Source: Streptomyces sp. NBC_00239 (GTDB lineage Bacteria; Actinomycetota; Actinomycetes; Streptomycetales; Streptomycetaceae). From it: a DNA stretch of 64,000 nt. This document shows positions 1-9,053 of the stretch, piece after piece. The stretch lies in the NCBI RefSeq assembly GCF_036194065.1, contig NZ_CP108095.1, positions 186,001-250,000 of the forward strand. The letters are read 5' to 3'. How positions within the stretch are numbered: position 1 is the first letter of the stretch; each line of letters opens with the position of its first letter. The position numbers and the translations under genes were made by a program. The notes under the pieces were generated by a model. It had not been told where the DNA came from. It did not search any database and saw only the letters and a program-made list of their open reading frames with translations.

Positions 1-1486
1 CGGCGCCGACCTCGTACGGCGAGTACCCGCCGTCGAGACCCTTCGCGGTGCTCATCAGGTGTTCCTTGAGCTGCTTGCCGGTCCAGTCCGGGTGCTGCTG
101 GGCCAGCATCGCCGCCGCTCCGACGACGTGCGGTGTGGCCATCGAGGTGCCGCTGAGGGTGCGGTAGAGACCCTCTGCGCCGTCCGTCATCTGCTGCGAG
201 CGGGCGGCCGTGATGTTCACGCCCGGCGCTGCGATGTCCGGCTTCATGCCGCCCGAGTACGCCAGCGGGCCGGTGCTGGAGAAGGACGCGAGGCGGTCCT
301 GCTTGTCCGTGGCGGCCACGGTCAGCGCCGACGCGGCCGCGCCCGGGGCGGAGATGGACTCCGGCCCCGCGTTGCCGGCGGCTATGACGAACAGCGTGCC
401 GTACTGCGCGGACAGCGCGTCGACCGCCTGCGACATCGGGTCGCTGCCGTCCGTCGGGTAGGAGTTGCCGAGGCTCATGTTGACGACGTCCGCCCCGGAC
501 TCGGCCGCCCACTGCATGCCGGCCATGACCCAGGAGTCCTGGCCCGAACCTTCGGCACCGCCGAGTACCTTGCCGACATACAGGTCGGCGCCCGGGGCGA
601 CACCCTGGTTGTCGCCCCCGGAGGCGGTGCCCGAGCCGACGATCGTGCCCGCCACGTGCGTCCCGTGCCCGTTGACGTCGGTGACGCCCTCATCGGGCAC
701 GAAGCTGACCGTGCCGTCGATCAGGCCGGCGAAATCGGGATGGTTGACGTCGATGCCGGTGTCGAGCACCGCGACCTTGACGCCCTTGCCGGTGTATCCG
801 GCGGCCCAGGCCTCGGGGGCGCCGATCAGCGGCACGCTCTCCTTCAGCGCGGCCTTGACCCGACCGTCGAGCCACAGCTTCGCAACGCCCCCGCCCAGCG
901 TCGCGCTGCCGTGCGGGGCGACGCCGGTCCAGAAGGCGCGGGCCTGCCGCTTGTCGGTGCTGAGCGCGGCGCCGCGGATGCTGTTGAGCTTGCGGGTGAC
1001 CCTGCTGCCCCGGGGGGCCGCCGGCGGGGTCGCCGAGCGGGTTCCGGCCTGGGCGGCGTACGTCGCGATCAGCGGCACCGCGGCCGACTTCGCGTCGTCG
1101 TAGCCCATCTCGATCAGGTCACTGACGTTGAACAGCCGCCGGTCCAGTCTGTCCTTGCCCAGCAGCGGCGCCGCCTCGTCCGGGATGACGAACAGGTCGC
1201 CGTCGACTTCCTGGATCTTTACGCCGCCGACGGCGTTGTCCGGCCGGTCGATATCGGCGGTCTGCTTGCCATCGGCCATCGTGCTGACCGTGACCACGTC
1301 GCCGGTGACCAGGGTGACCTTGTGGGTGGCCGAGGGCTTGGCGGGGACGGCGGGCTTGCTCGGAGCGGCTTGTGCGGGCGCTTGCAGAACCGCGAGTCCC
1401 GACGCCAGCAGGGGCACCGCGGTAGCGGCCGAGACCAACTGCCAGCGCCTGCGGCGCAAGGCGGATGAGAATGAGAGGAAGGACAT
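1..1486 (-). CDS. Secreted S8 (subtilisin-like) serine peptidase, C-terminus cut by window edge
   Basis: This is an exported subtilase whose 3' part lies outside the window; about 495 residues are visible. The start is ATG at 1486-1484, the first start after an in-frame TAG four codons upstream. A twin-arginine-poor, basic then hydrophobic signal peptide covers about residues 1-40, followed by a propeptide (VTLVTGDVVTV near its start, typical of large actinomycete subtilases). The catalytic triad is visible: Asp242 in VAVLDTGID, His274 in NGHGTHVAGT, Ser448 in SGTSMATPHV. The oxyanion Asn lies in the FVIAAGNAG stretch. The layout matches the second subtilase at 41620-44988 closely, so the two are paralogues. 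It probably degrades proteins outside the cell. A near-perfect 30-bp palindrome sits 47 bp upstream of the start and may be its operator. Confidence 0.93.
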   Translation of the reverse strand, partial: MSFLSFSSALRRRRWQLVSAATAVPLLASGLAVLQAPAQAAPSKPAVPAKPSATHKVTLVTGDVVTVSTMADGKQTADIDRPDNAVGGVKIQEVDGDLFVIPDEAAPLLGKDRLDRRLFNVSDLIEMGYDDAKSAAVPLIATYAAQAGTRSATPPAAPRGSRVTRKLNSIRGAALSTDKRQARAFWTGVAPHGSATLGGGVAKLWLDGRVKAALKESVPLIGAPEAWAAGYTGKGVKVAVLDTGIDVNHPDFAGLIDGTVSFVPDEGVTDVNGHGTHVAGTIVGSGTASGGDNQGVAPGADLYVGKVLGGAEGSGQDSWVMAGMQWAAESGADVVNMSLGNSYPTDGSDPMSQAVDALSAQYGTLFVIAAGNAGPESISAPGAAASALTVAATDKQDRLASFSSTGPLAYSGGMKPDIAAPGVNITAARSQQMTDGAEGLYRTLSGTSMATPHVVGAAAMLAQQHPDWTGKQLKEHLMSTAKGLDGGYSPYEVGA

Positions 1487-1532
1487 GCCATGGGTCTATC
1501 GGCCGGTGGCGCCCAGGTGAATGCCCGCTGGA

Positions 1533-1562
1533 GGCAAGTCCTTGCCATGGCGAGGACTTGCC
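1533..1562. promoter_or_regulatory. 30-bp near-perfect palindrome upstream of the S8 peptidase
   Basis: The arms are GGCAAGTCCT (1533-1542) and AGGACTTGCC (1553-1562), an exact inverted repeat, and the 10-bp centre is itself almost symmetric around GCCATGGC with a single T:G mismatch pair. It lies 47-76 bp upstream of the peptidase start codon, a position fitting a repressor operator or the leader of its mRNA. No T-run follows on either side, so a terminator is less likely. Which protein binds it is unknown. Confidence 0.5.
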
Positions 1563-1882
1563 ATCCGCACGACTCCCGAATCCTGGACAAGTCTCACTTT
1601 CGCCCCCCGCCACCGAGGGCGGTGTGGTGGTAGGCCCAGCCGGCACCGGTCATGTTGCGGCGGCCTTCGGCCCGGCCGAGGGACACGACTAGGCCGCCGG
1701 AGCGACATGACCGGCCAAATGGCGGGGCCGCTCGCGTGCCGTGGGGCGTGGCCGAGGTGAGGGTGCTTTCGTCGCGTCGTGGGCGGGCGAGGGCGGTTGC
1801 CGTGCCGACCGGGCCATCGTGCTTCGGGCCGGGGGCGGGCTCCCCTGGTTGGCCCGATCATGGAGCCTCCGAAGGAGAGATC
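1563..1882. other. Intergenic stretch between divergent peptidase and SDR genes
   Basis: No gene is supported here. Long open frames on both strands are high-GC shadows without ribosome sites or recognisable protein. The region must hold promoters for the divergent genes, but no clear -35/-10 pair can be picked. Confidence 0.5.
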
Positions 1883-2713
1883 GTGGCAACTGGTGCCGAC
1901 AACCGTGGGACCGTGCAACTGCTGGCGGGCCAGAAGGCGCTGGTGACCGGCGCCAACTCGGGCATCGGGCTGGCGACCGCCGTCGCTCTGGGCCGGGCCG
2001 GAGCGGACGTCGTTGTGAACTACGTCGTCGGCGCGGACGAGGCGGAGAAGGTCGTGGCGAAAATCAAGGCTTTCGGGGTGCGCGCCTACGCCCACGAGGC
2101 CGACGTGTCCGACGAGGGCCAAGTGGTCGCCATGCTGGACCGGATGGTCGAGGAGTTCGGCACCATCGACATCATGGTGGCCAACGCGGGCCTCCAGCGG
2201 GACGCGAACGTGACGGAGATGTCGCTCGCCCAGTGGCAGAAGGTCATCGACGTCAATCTGACCGGCCAGTTCCTCTGTGCGCGGGAGGCCACCAAGGAGT
2301 TCATGCGACGCGGTGTGGTGGAAGAGGTGTCCCGTTCCGCCGGGAAGATCGTCTGCATGAGCTCGGTCCACCAGATCATCCCGTGGGCGGGACATGTGAA
2401 CTACGCCTCCGCCAAGGGCGGTGTGGGCATGCTGATGCAGACGCTCGCCCAGGAACTGGCCCCCCACCGGATCCGGGTGAACGCGATCGCGCCGGGCGCG
2501 ATCCGCACACCGATCAACCGCGACGCCTGGTCGACCCCGGAGGCCGAGGCCGACCTCCTGCGGCTCATCCCGTACCGCCGGGTGGGCGATCCCGACGACA
2601 TCGCCAACGCCGTGGTCGCCGTGGCCTCCGACCTTTTCGACTACGTCGTGGGCGCCACGCTCTACGTCGACGGTGGAATGACGCTCTTCCCCGGCTTCGC
2701 CACAGGGGGCTGA
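1883..2713 (+). CDS. SDR family oxidoreductase (glucose 1-dehydrogenase-like)
   Basis: A 276-residue classical short-chain dehydrogenase. Seen: the NAD(P)-binding TGANSGIG at residues 22-29, the NAG motif at about 101-103, the catalytic Ser in MSSVH (160-161), Tyr174 and Lys178 in NYASAKGG, and a C-terminal VDGGM. The GTG at 1883 was chosen because GAAGGAGAG lies just upstream (1871-1879); the open frame continues farther up but without a ribosome site. An unusual insertion, RGVVEEVSRSAGK, follows the alpha-E region and resembles the insertion in glucose 1-dehydrogenase-like members of actinomycetes. Substrate cannot be read from the sequence. It precedes the cydAB-like pair by 108 bp in the same direction and could share a transcript. 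Confidence 0.9.
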   Translation: MATGADNRGTVQLLAGQKALVTGANSGIGLATAVALGRAGADVVVNYVVGADEAEKVVAKIKAFGVRAYAHEADVSDEGQVVAMLDRMVEEFGTIDIMVANAGLQRDANVTEMSLAQWQKVIDVNLTGQFLCAREATKEFMRRGVVEEVSRSAGKIVCMSSVHQIIPWAGHVNYASAKGGVGMLMQTLAQELAPHRIRVNAIAPGAIRTPINRDAWSTPEAEADLLRLIPYRRVGDPDDIANAVVAVASDLFDYVVGATLYVDGGMTLFPGFATGG

Positions 2714-2821
2714 TCGCCCGTACCCCGCGGTGCCACCCATGGCGACGCGGTCGGCCGTCGCCGGCGTCGGACGGTCTCCGCTCAGCCCCCGCCGCGTGCG
2801 GGGCCGACCTTCGAGGTACCC

Positions 2822-4285
2822 ATGCTCAGCACCGTGATCCACGCGGCGGATGTGCCGTCCCAGCTGTTGCCCGCCCGAGAGTTGATGGCCTTCACCCTCG
2901 GTTCGCACATCCTGCTGGTCCCCTTCGGAGTGGCACTGCCTTTCATCACGCTGTTGATGCATCACCGCGGGCTGCGCCGCAACGACCCCATCGCGCTCAA
3001 ACTGGCCCGGCGCTGGTCCGCCGTGATGGCCGTCCAGTTCGCCATCGGAGTCGTCACCGGCACGGTCCTCTCCTTCGAGCTCGGTCTCCTGTGGCCCGGC
3101 ATGATGGGTCGATGGGGTGACGTCTTCGGCCTCGGGTTCGGGGTCGAGGCGTGGGCGTTCTTCCTCGAAGCCGTTCTCATCGCCGTCTACCTCTACGGAT
3201 GGCGCCGTCTCAAGCCGTGGACCCACTTCTGGCTCGGGGCACCACTGCCGCTCGCGGCCCTGATGGGAGCCTTCGGCATCATCGCGGCCAACTCCTGGAT
3301 GAACACTCCTCAGGGATTCAAACTCGACGGCCAGGGCAACCCCGTCGACATCCAGGTTCGGCAGGCGATCTTCACCCCCATGTTCGGCCCGGAGTACTGG
3401 CACTTCGTAGTGGCGATGTTCATGACCGCCGGATACGTGGTCTCCGGTGTGTACGCCGTGGGCTGGCTGCGCGGGCGGCGCGACCGGTACCACCGCCTCG
3501 GCTTCACGCTGCCGTTCACGGTGGCCGCCACCCTCACCCCGGTCCAGTTCATGGTCGGCGACGCCACCGCCCGCGCGGTCTTCCACAAGCAACCGATCAA
3601 GTTCGCCGCCACGGAACTCGTCTGGGAGACCGACACCCACGTCCCCGAGTACCTGTTCGGACGATTGAACGAGGACGGGACGGTATCCGGCGGAATCAAG
3701 ATTCCTCAGTTGGACTCGATCCTCGCCGGCTTCACACCGAGTACGCAGGTGACCGGGCTGACGTCGGTGCCGGCGTCCGACCGGCCCACCGCCATCCAGG
3801 CCACCATCGCCCACTGGGCCTTCGACATCATGGTCACCATCGGCAGCCTGCTGATCCTACTGGCGCTCTGGTACGCCTGGAGCTGGCTGCGCCACCGGGA
3901 CCTTCCGCACAGCCGATGGTTCTTCCGCTGCGCGGCCGTCGCCGGAGCCGCGTGCCTTCTCACCGTGGAGTGCGGCTGGATCACCACGGAGGTCGGACGT
4001 CAGCCCTGGATCGTGTACAAGCAGATGAGGGTCTCGGCGGCGGTGACCGACACCGGTGCAGGAGCGCTGTGGGCGATGCTCGGCCTCGTCATCGTCGTGT
4101 ACGCGCTGGTGTTCGGCGCGTTCATCACGGTCGTCCTGAAAATGCGCACCCGCTGGCGCATCGCAGACGAGGCTGCGACCGCCGTGGACGGCCCACCGGC
4201 CCCGGAGGCTGACACACCGTACGGCCCCAGAACCGACCGCGGGACCGTCGCGGGCTCCGACCGAACCTCGGGTGGTGCGTCCTGA
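2822..4285 (+). CDS. cydA: Cytochrome bd-type quinol oxidase subunit I
   Basis: This membrane subunit carries the haems of a bd-type (or cyanide-insensitive, CIO) terminal oxidase that reduces O2 with electrons from menaquinol. The 487-residue protein has about nine membrane segments, the haem-ligand His29 in LGSHILLVPFG, the conserved GRQPW motif at residues 392-396, and the WxxNTPQGF-type sequence (SWMNTPQGF). The periplasmic Q-loop region is short, as in CIO-type enzymes. The stop codon overlaps the start of cydB by one base. No cydC/cydD exporter genes follow, unlike the usual Streptomyces cydABCD locus, so this is probably an extra, unlinked copy. No Rex-type operator was found upstream. 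Confidence 0.95.
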   Translation: MLSTVIHAADVPSQLLPARELMAFTLGSHILLVPFGVALPFITLLMHHRGLRRNDPIALKLARRWSAVMAVQFAIGVVTGTVLSFELGLLWPGMMGRWGDVFGLGFGVEAWAFFLEAVLIAVYLYGWRRLKPWTHFWLGAPLPLAALMGAFGIIAANSWMNTPQGFKLDGQGNPVDIQVRQAIFTPMFGPEYWHFVVAMFMTAGYVVSGVYAVGWLRGRRDRYHRLGFTLPFTVAATLTPVQFMVGDATARAVFHKQPIKFAATELVWETDTHVPEYLFGRLNEDGTVSGGIKIPQLDSILAGFTPSTQVTGLTSVPASDRPTAIQATIAHWAFDIMVTIGSLLILLALWYAWSWLRHRDLPHSRWFFRCAAVAGAACLLTVECGWITTEVGRQPWIVYKQMRVSAAVTDTGAGALWAMLGLVIVVYALVFGAFITVVLKMRTRWRIADEAATAVDGPPAPEADTPYGPRTDRGTVAGSDRTSGGAS

Positions 4286-5325
4286 TGGCCGACTTCATCG
4301 CCTGGGTGCTGGTGGTCGTCATCGCCGCGTACGCCTGCGGTGGGGGTACGGACTACGGCGCGGGATTCTGGGACCTCCTGGCCGGCGGCGCGGAGCGCGG
4401 CAAACGGCCCCGGTGGCTCATCGACCACGCGATGGCGCCGGTCTGGGAGGTCAACAACGTCTGGCTGATCTTCGTCCTCGTCATCATGTGGACCGGCTTC
4501 CCGACCATGTTCCAGGCCGTCTTCGAGGCCATGTGGCTGCCGCTCGCCCTCTCGGCCGTCGGCCTGGTGCTCCGGGGTGCCGGATTCGCCCTGCGCAAGC
4601 CCACCCGCCGACTCGCGCGACGACGAATCTACGGAGCAGCCTTCGCCGTCTCGTCGCTCGTCACCCCCTTCTTCCTCGGGGCGGTGCTCGGTGGCATCGC
4701 CGCCGGCCGTGTCACGGTCGGGGCGACCGCCTCCACAGACGCCTGGGCCAACCCGACCTCGGCCCTCACGGGTCTGCTGGCCGTCGCCGCCACCGCGTTC
4801 CTCGGGGCGGTGTACCTCTGCTCCGACGCCCGCCGGTTCGACGCGGACGACCTCGTCGACTACTTTCGCCTGCGCGCACTCGTCGCCTTGGGCGCGGTCC
4901 TCCTCCTCGCACTCGTCGCCCTGCCCGTCACCCACGACGACGCCCGGCACGTATGGGACGGCCTGACCGGCGGCCCGGGACTGCTGCTGGTCGTCCTGGC
5001 CGGGGCCTGCGGCCTGGCCACGGCGTTCTTCCTGCTTCGCCGCTCCTACCGCTGGACCCGATACACCTCGGCGGCGAGCGTGGCCCTCACCGTCCTCGCC
5101 TGGGGCTTCGCCCAGCGGCCCTACCTGCTGCCCACCTCGTTGACCGTGACCGACGCGGCGGGCGCCCCAGCCACCCTGCAGTGGTTGGTGATCGTGACGG
5201 CCATCGCGATCGTGCTGGTCGGCCCGTTGCTGGTGCTGCTCTACCGACTCGACACCCTGGGTGAGCTGGAGCCACTCACCGACGCCGACACCCAAGCGGC
5301 TGGAGCGCCCGGGGACGACGCCTAG
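4285..5325 (+). CDS. cydB: Cytochrome bd-type quinol oxidase subunit II
   Basis: A 346-residue integral membrane partner of CydA with about eight to nine hydrophobic segments. The N-terminus shows the family-typical run DYGAGFWDLLAGG followed by a cytoplasmic stretch and PVWEVNNVWLIF, which matches CydB N-terminal signatures. The ATG overlaps the cydA stop (ATGA-type junction at 4283-4287), so translation is coupled. The two proteins are expected to form a heterodimer in the cytoplasmic membrane. No small third subunit (CydX-like) is seen downstream; the next sequence is a decayed oxidoreductase on the other strand. Confidence 0.95.
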   Translation: MADFIAWVLVVVIAAYACGGGTDYGAGFWDLLAGGAERGKRPRWLIDHAMAPVWEVNNVWLIFVLVIMWTGFPTMFQAVFEAMWLPLALSAVGLVLRGAGFALRKPTRRLARRRIYGAAFAVSSLVTPFFLGAVLGGIAAGRVTVGATASTDAWANPTSALTGLLAVAATAFLGAVYLCSDARRFDADDLVDYFRLRALVALGAVLLLALVALPVTHDDARHVWDGLTGGPGLLLVVLAGACGLATAFFLLRRSYRWTRYTSAASVALTVLAWGFAQRPYLLPTSLTVTDAAGAPATLQWLVIVTAIAIVLVGPLLVLLYRLDTLGELEPLTDADTQAAGAPGDDA

Positions 5326-5398
5326 GGCGCCCGGGTAGCGCTGCACCGGTCGTGTCAGGGGACGAAGCGTACGTCGTGTCCGGGCACGTCTGCGCCCG

Positions 5399-5660
5399 TC
5401 ATTGAATCCGCTCGATGATGCGGTCGCCGACCCGCAGGGCGCTGGCGATCGCGGTGAGCGACAGGTTCACGGCGCCGATGCTCGGGAAGGAGCTCGTGTC
5501 AACGACGTAGAGGCTGGAGGCCGTGGGCCTTGCAGTCGACGTCCCGGGCCGAGCTGCGGGGGTCCGCGCCGAAGCGGACTGTGCCGGCCTGGTGCGCGGT
5601 GGCTCCGACGCGTTCACGCGTGCGAGGGATGCGGGCGTGGCCTGCTTGACCGGCCGGGCA
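5399..5660 (-). pseudogene. C-terminal remnant of a GMC-family oxidoreductase
   Basis: Two neighbouring reverse-strand frames join to give the C-terminal signature of glucose-methanol-choline oxidoreductases: GATAHQAGTVRFGADP followed by DVDCKAHGL, then after a frameshift near 5508 the end LYVVDTSSFPSIGAVN, LTAIASALRVGD and a TGA at 5399. The AHQ and VN(P) positions correspond to the active-site His and Asn regions of the family; the usual NP is here NL. Everything N-terminal, including the FAD-binding domain, is gone. It is a dead fragment left between cydB and the GAP-family gene. Confidence 0.85.
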
Positions 5661-5771
5661 GCCGCCTCCAGAGTCGGGATGTGGCACCACATGAGCGCCG
5701 CCCGACTCTGCCGGCCGGTCCGACCGTCCGCAGGCGGCCCACCGGCCCGACCCCCAGGAGCGACTGAACCG

Positions 5772-6416
5772 ATGGTCCTCGACCTGGTGGTGATCGGTAC
5801 GGCCATCACTCTGGGGCCTTTGCACAACAGCGCCTTCATCCTGCTGCTCTCCTCGCGGCGCGGCGTTCGCCAGGGCCTGGCGTTCCTGTTGTCGTGGCTG
5901 GCCAACCTGATCGCGGTGATCGCCTGTGTGATGTTGCTGACCGGTGGGCAGCCCCCGGCCCGTCACAGCACGTCCTCGACCGCCGCGATCGCCGCGAAAC
6001 TCGCCGTCGGCTTGGCACTGGTGTTGTACGGAGCGCACAGGCGCCGCCGACCGCCCCGCCCGCACGGCCCGCCCCGCTGGGCCGCCCGGATCGACAACGC
6101 CACCCTGGCCACGGCAGCCGGCCTGGCATGGCTCTTGCAGCCCTGGGGGCTGGTCGGTGCCGGTGCCGCGACCGCCCTCGACGCGGACCTCTCCACCCTC
6201 ACCGCCTGGCTCGTGCTGACCGGCTACTGCCTGCTGGCCACACTCAGCCTCATCGCCATGGAGATGTACACGGTCTGGGCGCCCGCGCGCGCGAACGCCC
6301 GGTTGGAAGCCCTGCGGAGCTGGCTGGAGCGGCACCAGGAGCAGCTGATCATCACGCTCTCCCTGCTCGCCGGCCTGTGGCTGACCGCTCGAAGCATCTA
6401 CCAGCTGGTCGCCTGA
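5772..6416 (+). CDS. GAP (Sap-like) family six-TM membrane protein
   Basis: A 214-residue membrane protein. Six hydrophobic segments are visible, beginning with DLVVIGTAITLGP and RGVRQGLAFLLSWL, the pattern of the actinobacterial GAP/Sap family (related to LysE-type exporters and to the mycobacterial sulfolipid-addressing protein). A basic loop (GAHRRRRPPRPHGPPR) separates the third and fourth segments. The ATG at 5772 has AGGAG 11-15 bases upstream (5756-5760). Function as a small-molecule or lipid transporter is a family-level inference; no partner gene is nearby to specify a substrate. Confidence 0.8.
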   Translation: MVLDLVVIGTAITLGPLHNSAFILLLSSRRGVRQGLAFLLSWLANLIAVIACVMLLTGGQPPARHSTSSTAAIAAKLAVGLALVLYGAHRRRRPPRPHGPPRWAARIDNATLATAAGLAWLLQPWGLVGAGAATALDADLSTLTAWLVLTGYCLLATLSLIAMEMYTVWAPARANARLEALRSWLERHQEQLIITLSLLAGLWLTARSIYQLVA

Positions 6417-6509
6417 CCCGGATGCCCCGGGGGCGGGTGGATGCTTCGAGCCCTGGAGGATCCGGGCCGGTTCCCGGGCACTCGACAGTGACGCATCGCC
6501 GCGGTTCGG

Positions 6510-7079
6510 TCATCCCGCGGCCCGGCTACGAGGTCGGTCGCGGTGAGCGCGCCAGGCGGCGAAGGCTTCGGTGCGGCTGCCAGCCGGATGCTCGGCATGC
6601 CAGTCACGCAGGAAGCGGTTGAGCTCGAACTGCGAGCCGATCTCTTGAAGTTGGGCAGCGGCCTGGCGCGTGGCGTGCCAGTGGGCGACGGCGTCGGCCA
6701 GGGTGCGCCCTGCACCATCGGCAACGAACGTTCTCATGTAGGAGTCGAAATGAAAGTTCGGGCCGATCTCACGGCAGAAGTACTCGCGCAGCGTCTGACT
6801 GCACCGCTGGCCCTCGGGAATCACGGTGGAGCCGTTCACCGGCGCGGCGAGCTGGCGGCCGGCGCTGCGCGTCCGAGGCGGCACGGCCGGCGGGACGGCG
6901 CCGTCCAATGCGGCCCGCAGTCGCTCCGTCAGCGCCGCCTTCCCACCGCCCCGCGGCACCCCGAGCTCCCGGGCGAGTCCGGTCAGCTCGGCCAGCGTCC
7001 AGTACCAGCGGGCCAACTCGTCCCCGCTCAAGGCCGCACTCAGCTCCGGCCGCGTCTCATCGCAGAAATTCGAACACAT
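6510..7079 (-). CDS. SAP-like domain protein (DUF6434-type)
   Basis: A 189-residue soluble protein. The first 60 residues (RPELSAALSGDELARWYWTL, then a helix-loop-helix LVPRGGGKAALTERLRAAL equivalent) resemble the SAP-like DNA-binding module found in DUF6434 proteins. The centre contains a second conserved block beginning SQTLREYFCREIGPNFHFD, which matches the C-terminal module of that family as I recall it. The two modules together suggest a nucleic-acid-associated protein, but no activity is known to me. It faces the GAP-family gene convergently and is followed upstream by more than 1 kb of decayed sequence. Confidence 0.7.
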   Translation of the reverse strand: MCSNFCDETRPELSAALSGDELARWYWTLAELTGLARELGVPRGGGKAALTERLRAALDGAVPPAVPPRTRSAGRQLAAPVNGSTVIPEGQRCSQTLREYFCREIGPNFHFDSYMRTFVADGAGRTLADAVAHWHATRQAAAQLQEIGSQFELNRFLRDWHAEHPAGSRTEAFAAWRAHRDRPRSRAAG

Positions 7080-8197
7080 GTCCCTATGGTAGGAGAGGTG
7101 GCACGCCCGGCGTGCGTCGAGACGAGCCGGCGGCCAGGAGCAGGGCCGCGACAGCGAGCGGGGAGGACGCGAAGATCTTCATGCCCGGCCAACGAGGAGA
7201 CAAGCAGCAGGATGCGCCGGTCAGCCGGCCGCCTCAGCCGGACCCTGCCCGAACCGGGGTACCTCCTCGGCCGTGGCGTCCAGGCGCAGCCGCTTGACCC
7301 GGAGCGGGTGCCGGAACACGCCGCCCCGGTCCACTGACCGGTCGGCGCTGACCTACGCCACCGCCTCCGGGCGGACCAGACCGGCGTCCAGGACGTCGCG
7401 GGACCCCCAGCCGGCGGCGAACCGCCCCCGGTCCACGGCTGCCGGGATGCGGCGGCAGTCAGCTGCTCGGCGACCAGGCGGGCCCTGCTCCGGGCGCAGC
7501 GCGGCGGTGCGGCCTACCGCCCGTAGGCGGCCGGTGTCGGCGGGCCGGCCCAGGACGAGAAGCTGCGGCCGGGCCAGAGTGCCGCCTGACCGCGGTCGTC
7601 TCCGTCAAACTCACCCATGACATCTTCGACGGCTCCACCAGAACCAGACCCAGCAATCGCGAAGCGGACGCGTACGTCCAAGGAGTCGTCCGCGAACACC
7701 TCGCCGACTGGCCGGCCACCACCCGAACGAAGCCGCGGCCATCATCCGCCACCTCCTCAGTGCCTCTACCGGACGCGGGAAGGAGTGACGAAGGGCTCAT
7801 ACACGCTGCACAGCCCGCCGGGCGCTGCGCCGGTGCCCCATTCGTCGTCCGGGCCGGCGGGGTGGACCTTGCGGCCGCGCTCCGGGCCGGGGCAGGGCCA
7901 CGCCGTGGCACCCTGGCGCCGGCGCTTGTCCTCCCGCTCCCGGTCCTCGCGTACGCGTGCGGCTTTCGCCGCCGTACGGCACCGTTCCTCGCGAACGCTG
8001 TAGGCACGGTGGTCGTCGAGGTTGTCCAGGACTTGATGCCGAGGCCTTCGCTCGCGCCAGACCGAAGCCCCGGTTGTCGTAACCGCTAGGACCCGTCGGG
8101 TCGATCATGTGACCGGCCCATGCCACGCGATCTCAGGCGGGTTTCAGATCCCTGATCAAGCATGAAACAGGCAGTAGACGCTGCGAGGATGCCCGAC
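7080..8197. other. 1.1-kb stretch without an intact gene
   Basis: Many short open frames occur but none has both a ribosome site and a recognisable product. Coding-like shreds include a reverse-strand frame ending at 7766 (listed separately) and a reverse-strand 61-codon frame at 7514-7699 containing DDSLDVRVRFAIAGSGSGG. The stretch looks like eroded former genes rather than a regulatory region. Confidence 0.5.
7766..8096 (-). pseudogene. Start-less coding remnant with conserved C-terminal peptide
   Basis: A reverse-strand frame stays open for about 109 codons from a TGA near 8096 to TAG at 7766 but contains no ATG, GTG or TTG before its charged central helix (RCRTAAKAARVREDRERED). It ends with PCPGPERGRK, then PAGPDDEWGTGAAPGG. 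The same peptide block recurs, diverged, in the same orientation at 11472-11550 (CPGPECGRK, then PGGPDDEWDTGAAPGG). This suggests two relics of one gene family, perhaps once ending in a zinc-binding tail, since the second copy keeps its Cys. The family is not recognised. Confidence 0.4.
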
Positions 8198-8890
8198 ATG
8201 GAAGCAACACTGAGCAGCCAGGAAGCCTCGGACGCGGTCCGCGATCTGGGATGGCGCTTTCTGCTGGGCACGTTAAGAGCGTCGGTTCCGGTCGGGTCAC
8301 TGGCTTCGGCAACCGAGGTGGCGACAACTGCGGTCGCGGCATGCGGTGACGCTGCCGACCAGCACCTTCTCATCGACGTCCGGCCCCGGCGGGTCGTCCT
8401 CACCCTGCAATCGTTGGACCGAGGGGCGGTGACCACGGATGACGTCAATCTCGCGCATCGGATCTCCGCCGCTGTCCATGAGATCGGGCTGAGGACAGAA
8501 CCCGAGATCGACACGGGGGCACCGCGGTCCGTCCAGCTCCTGGAGATCGCGATCGACGCACTCGACATCGCCGCGGTCCGGCCGTTCTGGAGGGCGGTGC
8601 TGGGCTATGCCGATGAGGCGGGGGCCGACGGCCCCGAGGATCCACTCGTCGACCCCATCGGGCAAGGGCCGGCGATCTGGTTCCAGCAGATGGAGCGTGC
8701 GCGCCCGCAGCGCAATCGCATCCACTTCGACGTCTGCGTTCCGCACGACGAGGCGCTCAGACGGATCGAGGCCACACTGGCAGCTGGTGGTCGACTCGTC
8801 TCAGCCGCCCGCGCTCCGGCCTTCTGGGTACTCGCCGACCGCGAGGGCAACGAGGCCTGTGTGACCACCTGGCAGGGCCGGGACGGCTGA
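8198..8890 (+). CDS. VOC family protein with N-terminal pterin-dehydratase-like domain
   Basis: About 230 residues. The first ~95 residues (LGWRFLLGTLRASVPVG, LIDVRPRRVVLTLQS) resemble the 4a-hydroxytetrahydrobiopterin dehydratase fold, here probably non-catalytic; residues ~110-230 form a glyoxalase/VOC half (VQLLEIAIDALDIAAVRPFW, NRIHFDVCVPHDEA, FWVLADREGNEACV). Metal-ligand type positions (His in RIHFDV, Glu in REGNEAC) are present. I prefer ATG 8198 because AGG sits nine bases upstream; ATGs at 8189 and 8162 are in frame but have worse ribosome sites. Such fusions are common in actinomycetes and lack an assigned reaction. Confidence 0.85.
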   Translation: MEATLSSQEASDAVRDLGWRFLLGTLRASVPVGSLASATEVATTAVAACGDAADQHLLIDVRPRRVVLTLQSLDRGAVTTDDVNLAHRISAAVHEIGLRTEPEIDTGAPRSVQLLEIAIDALDIAAVRPFWRAVLGYADEAGADGPEDPLVDPIGQGPAIWFQQMERARPQRNRIHFDVCVPHDEALRRIEATLAAGGRLVSAARAPAFWVLADREGNEACVTTWQGRDG

Positions 8891-9053
8891 AGTGGCTCGG
8901 CAGAGGCCCTGGAGAAGCCGCAGCATCGAAGGGCAGGGGTGGCGAGCGGCCGCCGGACCGGTCGCGCCCGGCAGCCGCCCATCAATGCACCACCGCCCTA
9001 CGGCTGGGAACAGCCGCAGCCGGGCTGACGGGAGATCAGATCTGCGCTGTGAC

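Noticed and set aside
2714..2821. Search for a Rex operator upstream of cydA
   Set aside because: No TGTGAAC-n-TTCACA-like palindrome was found.
1496..3814. 772-codon reverse open frame covering the SDR gene
   Set aside because: High-GC shadow of a gene on the other strand; Asp/Gly/Arg/His-biased product with no family resemblance.
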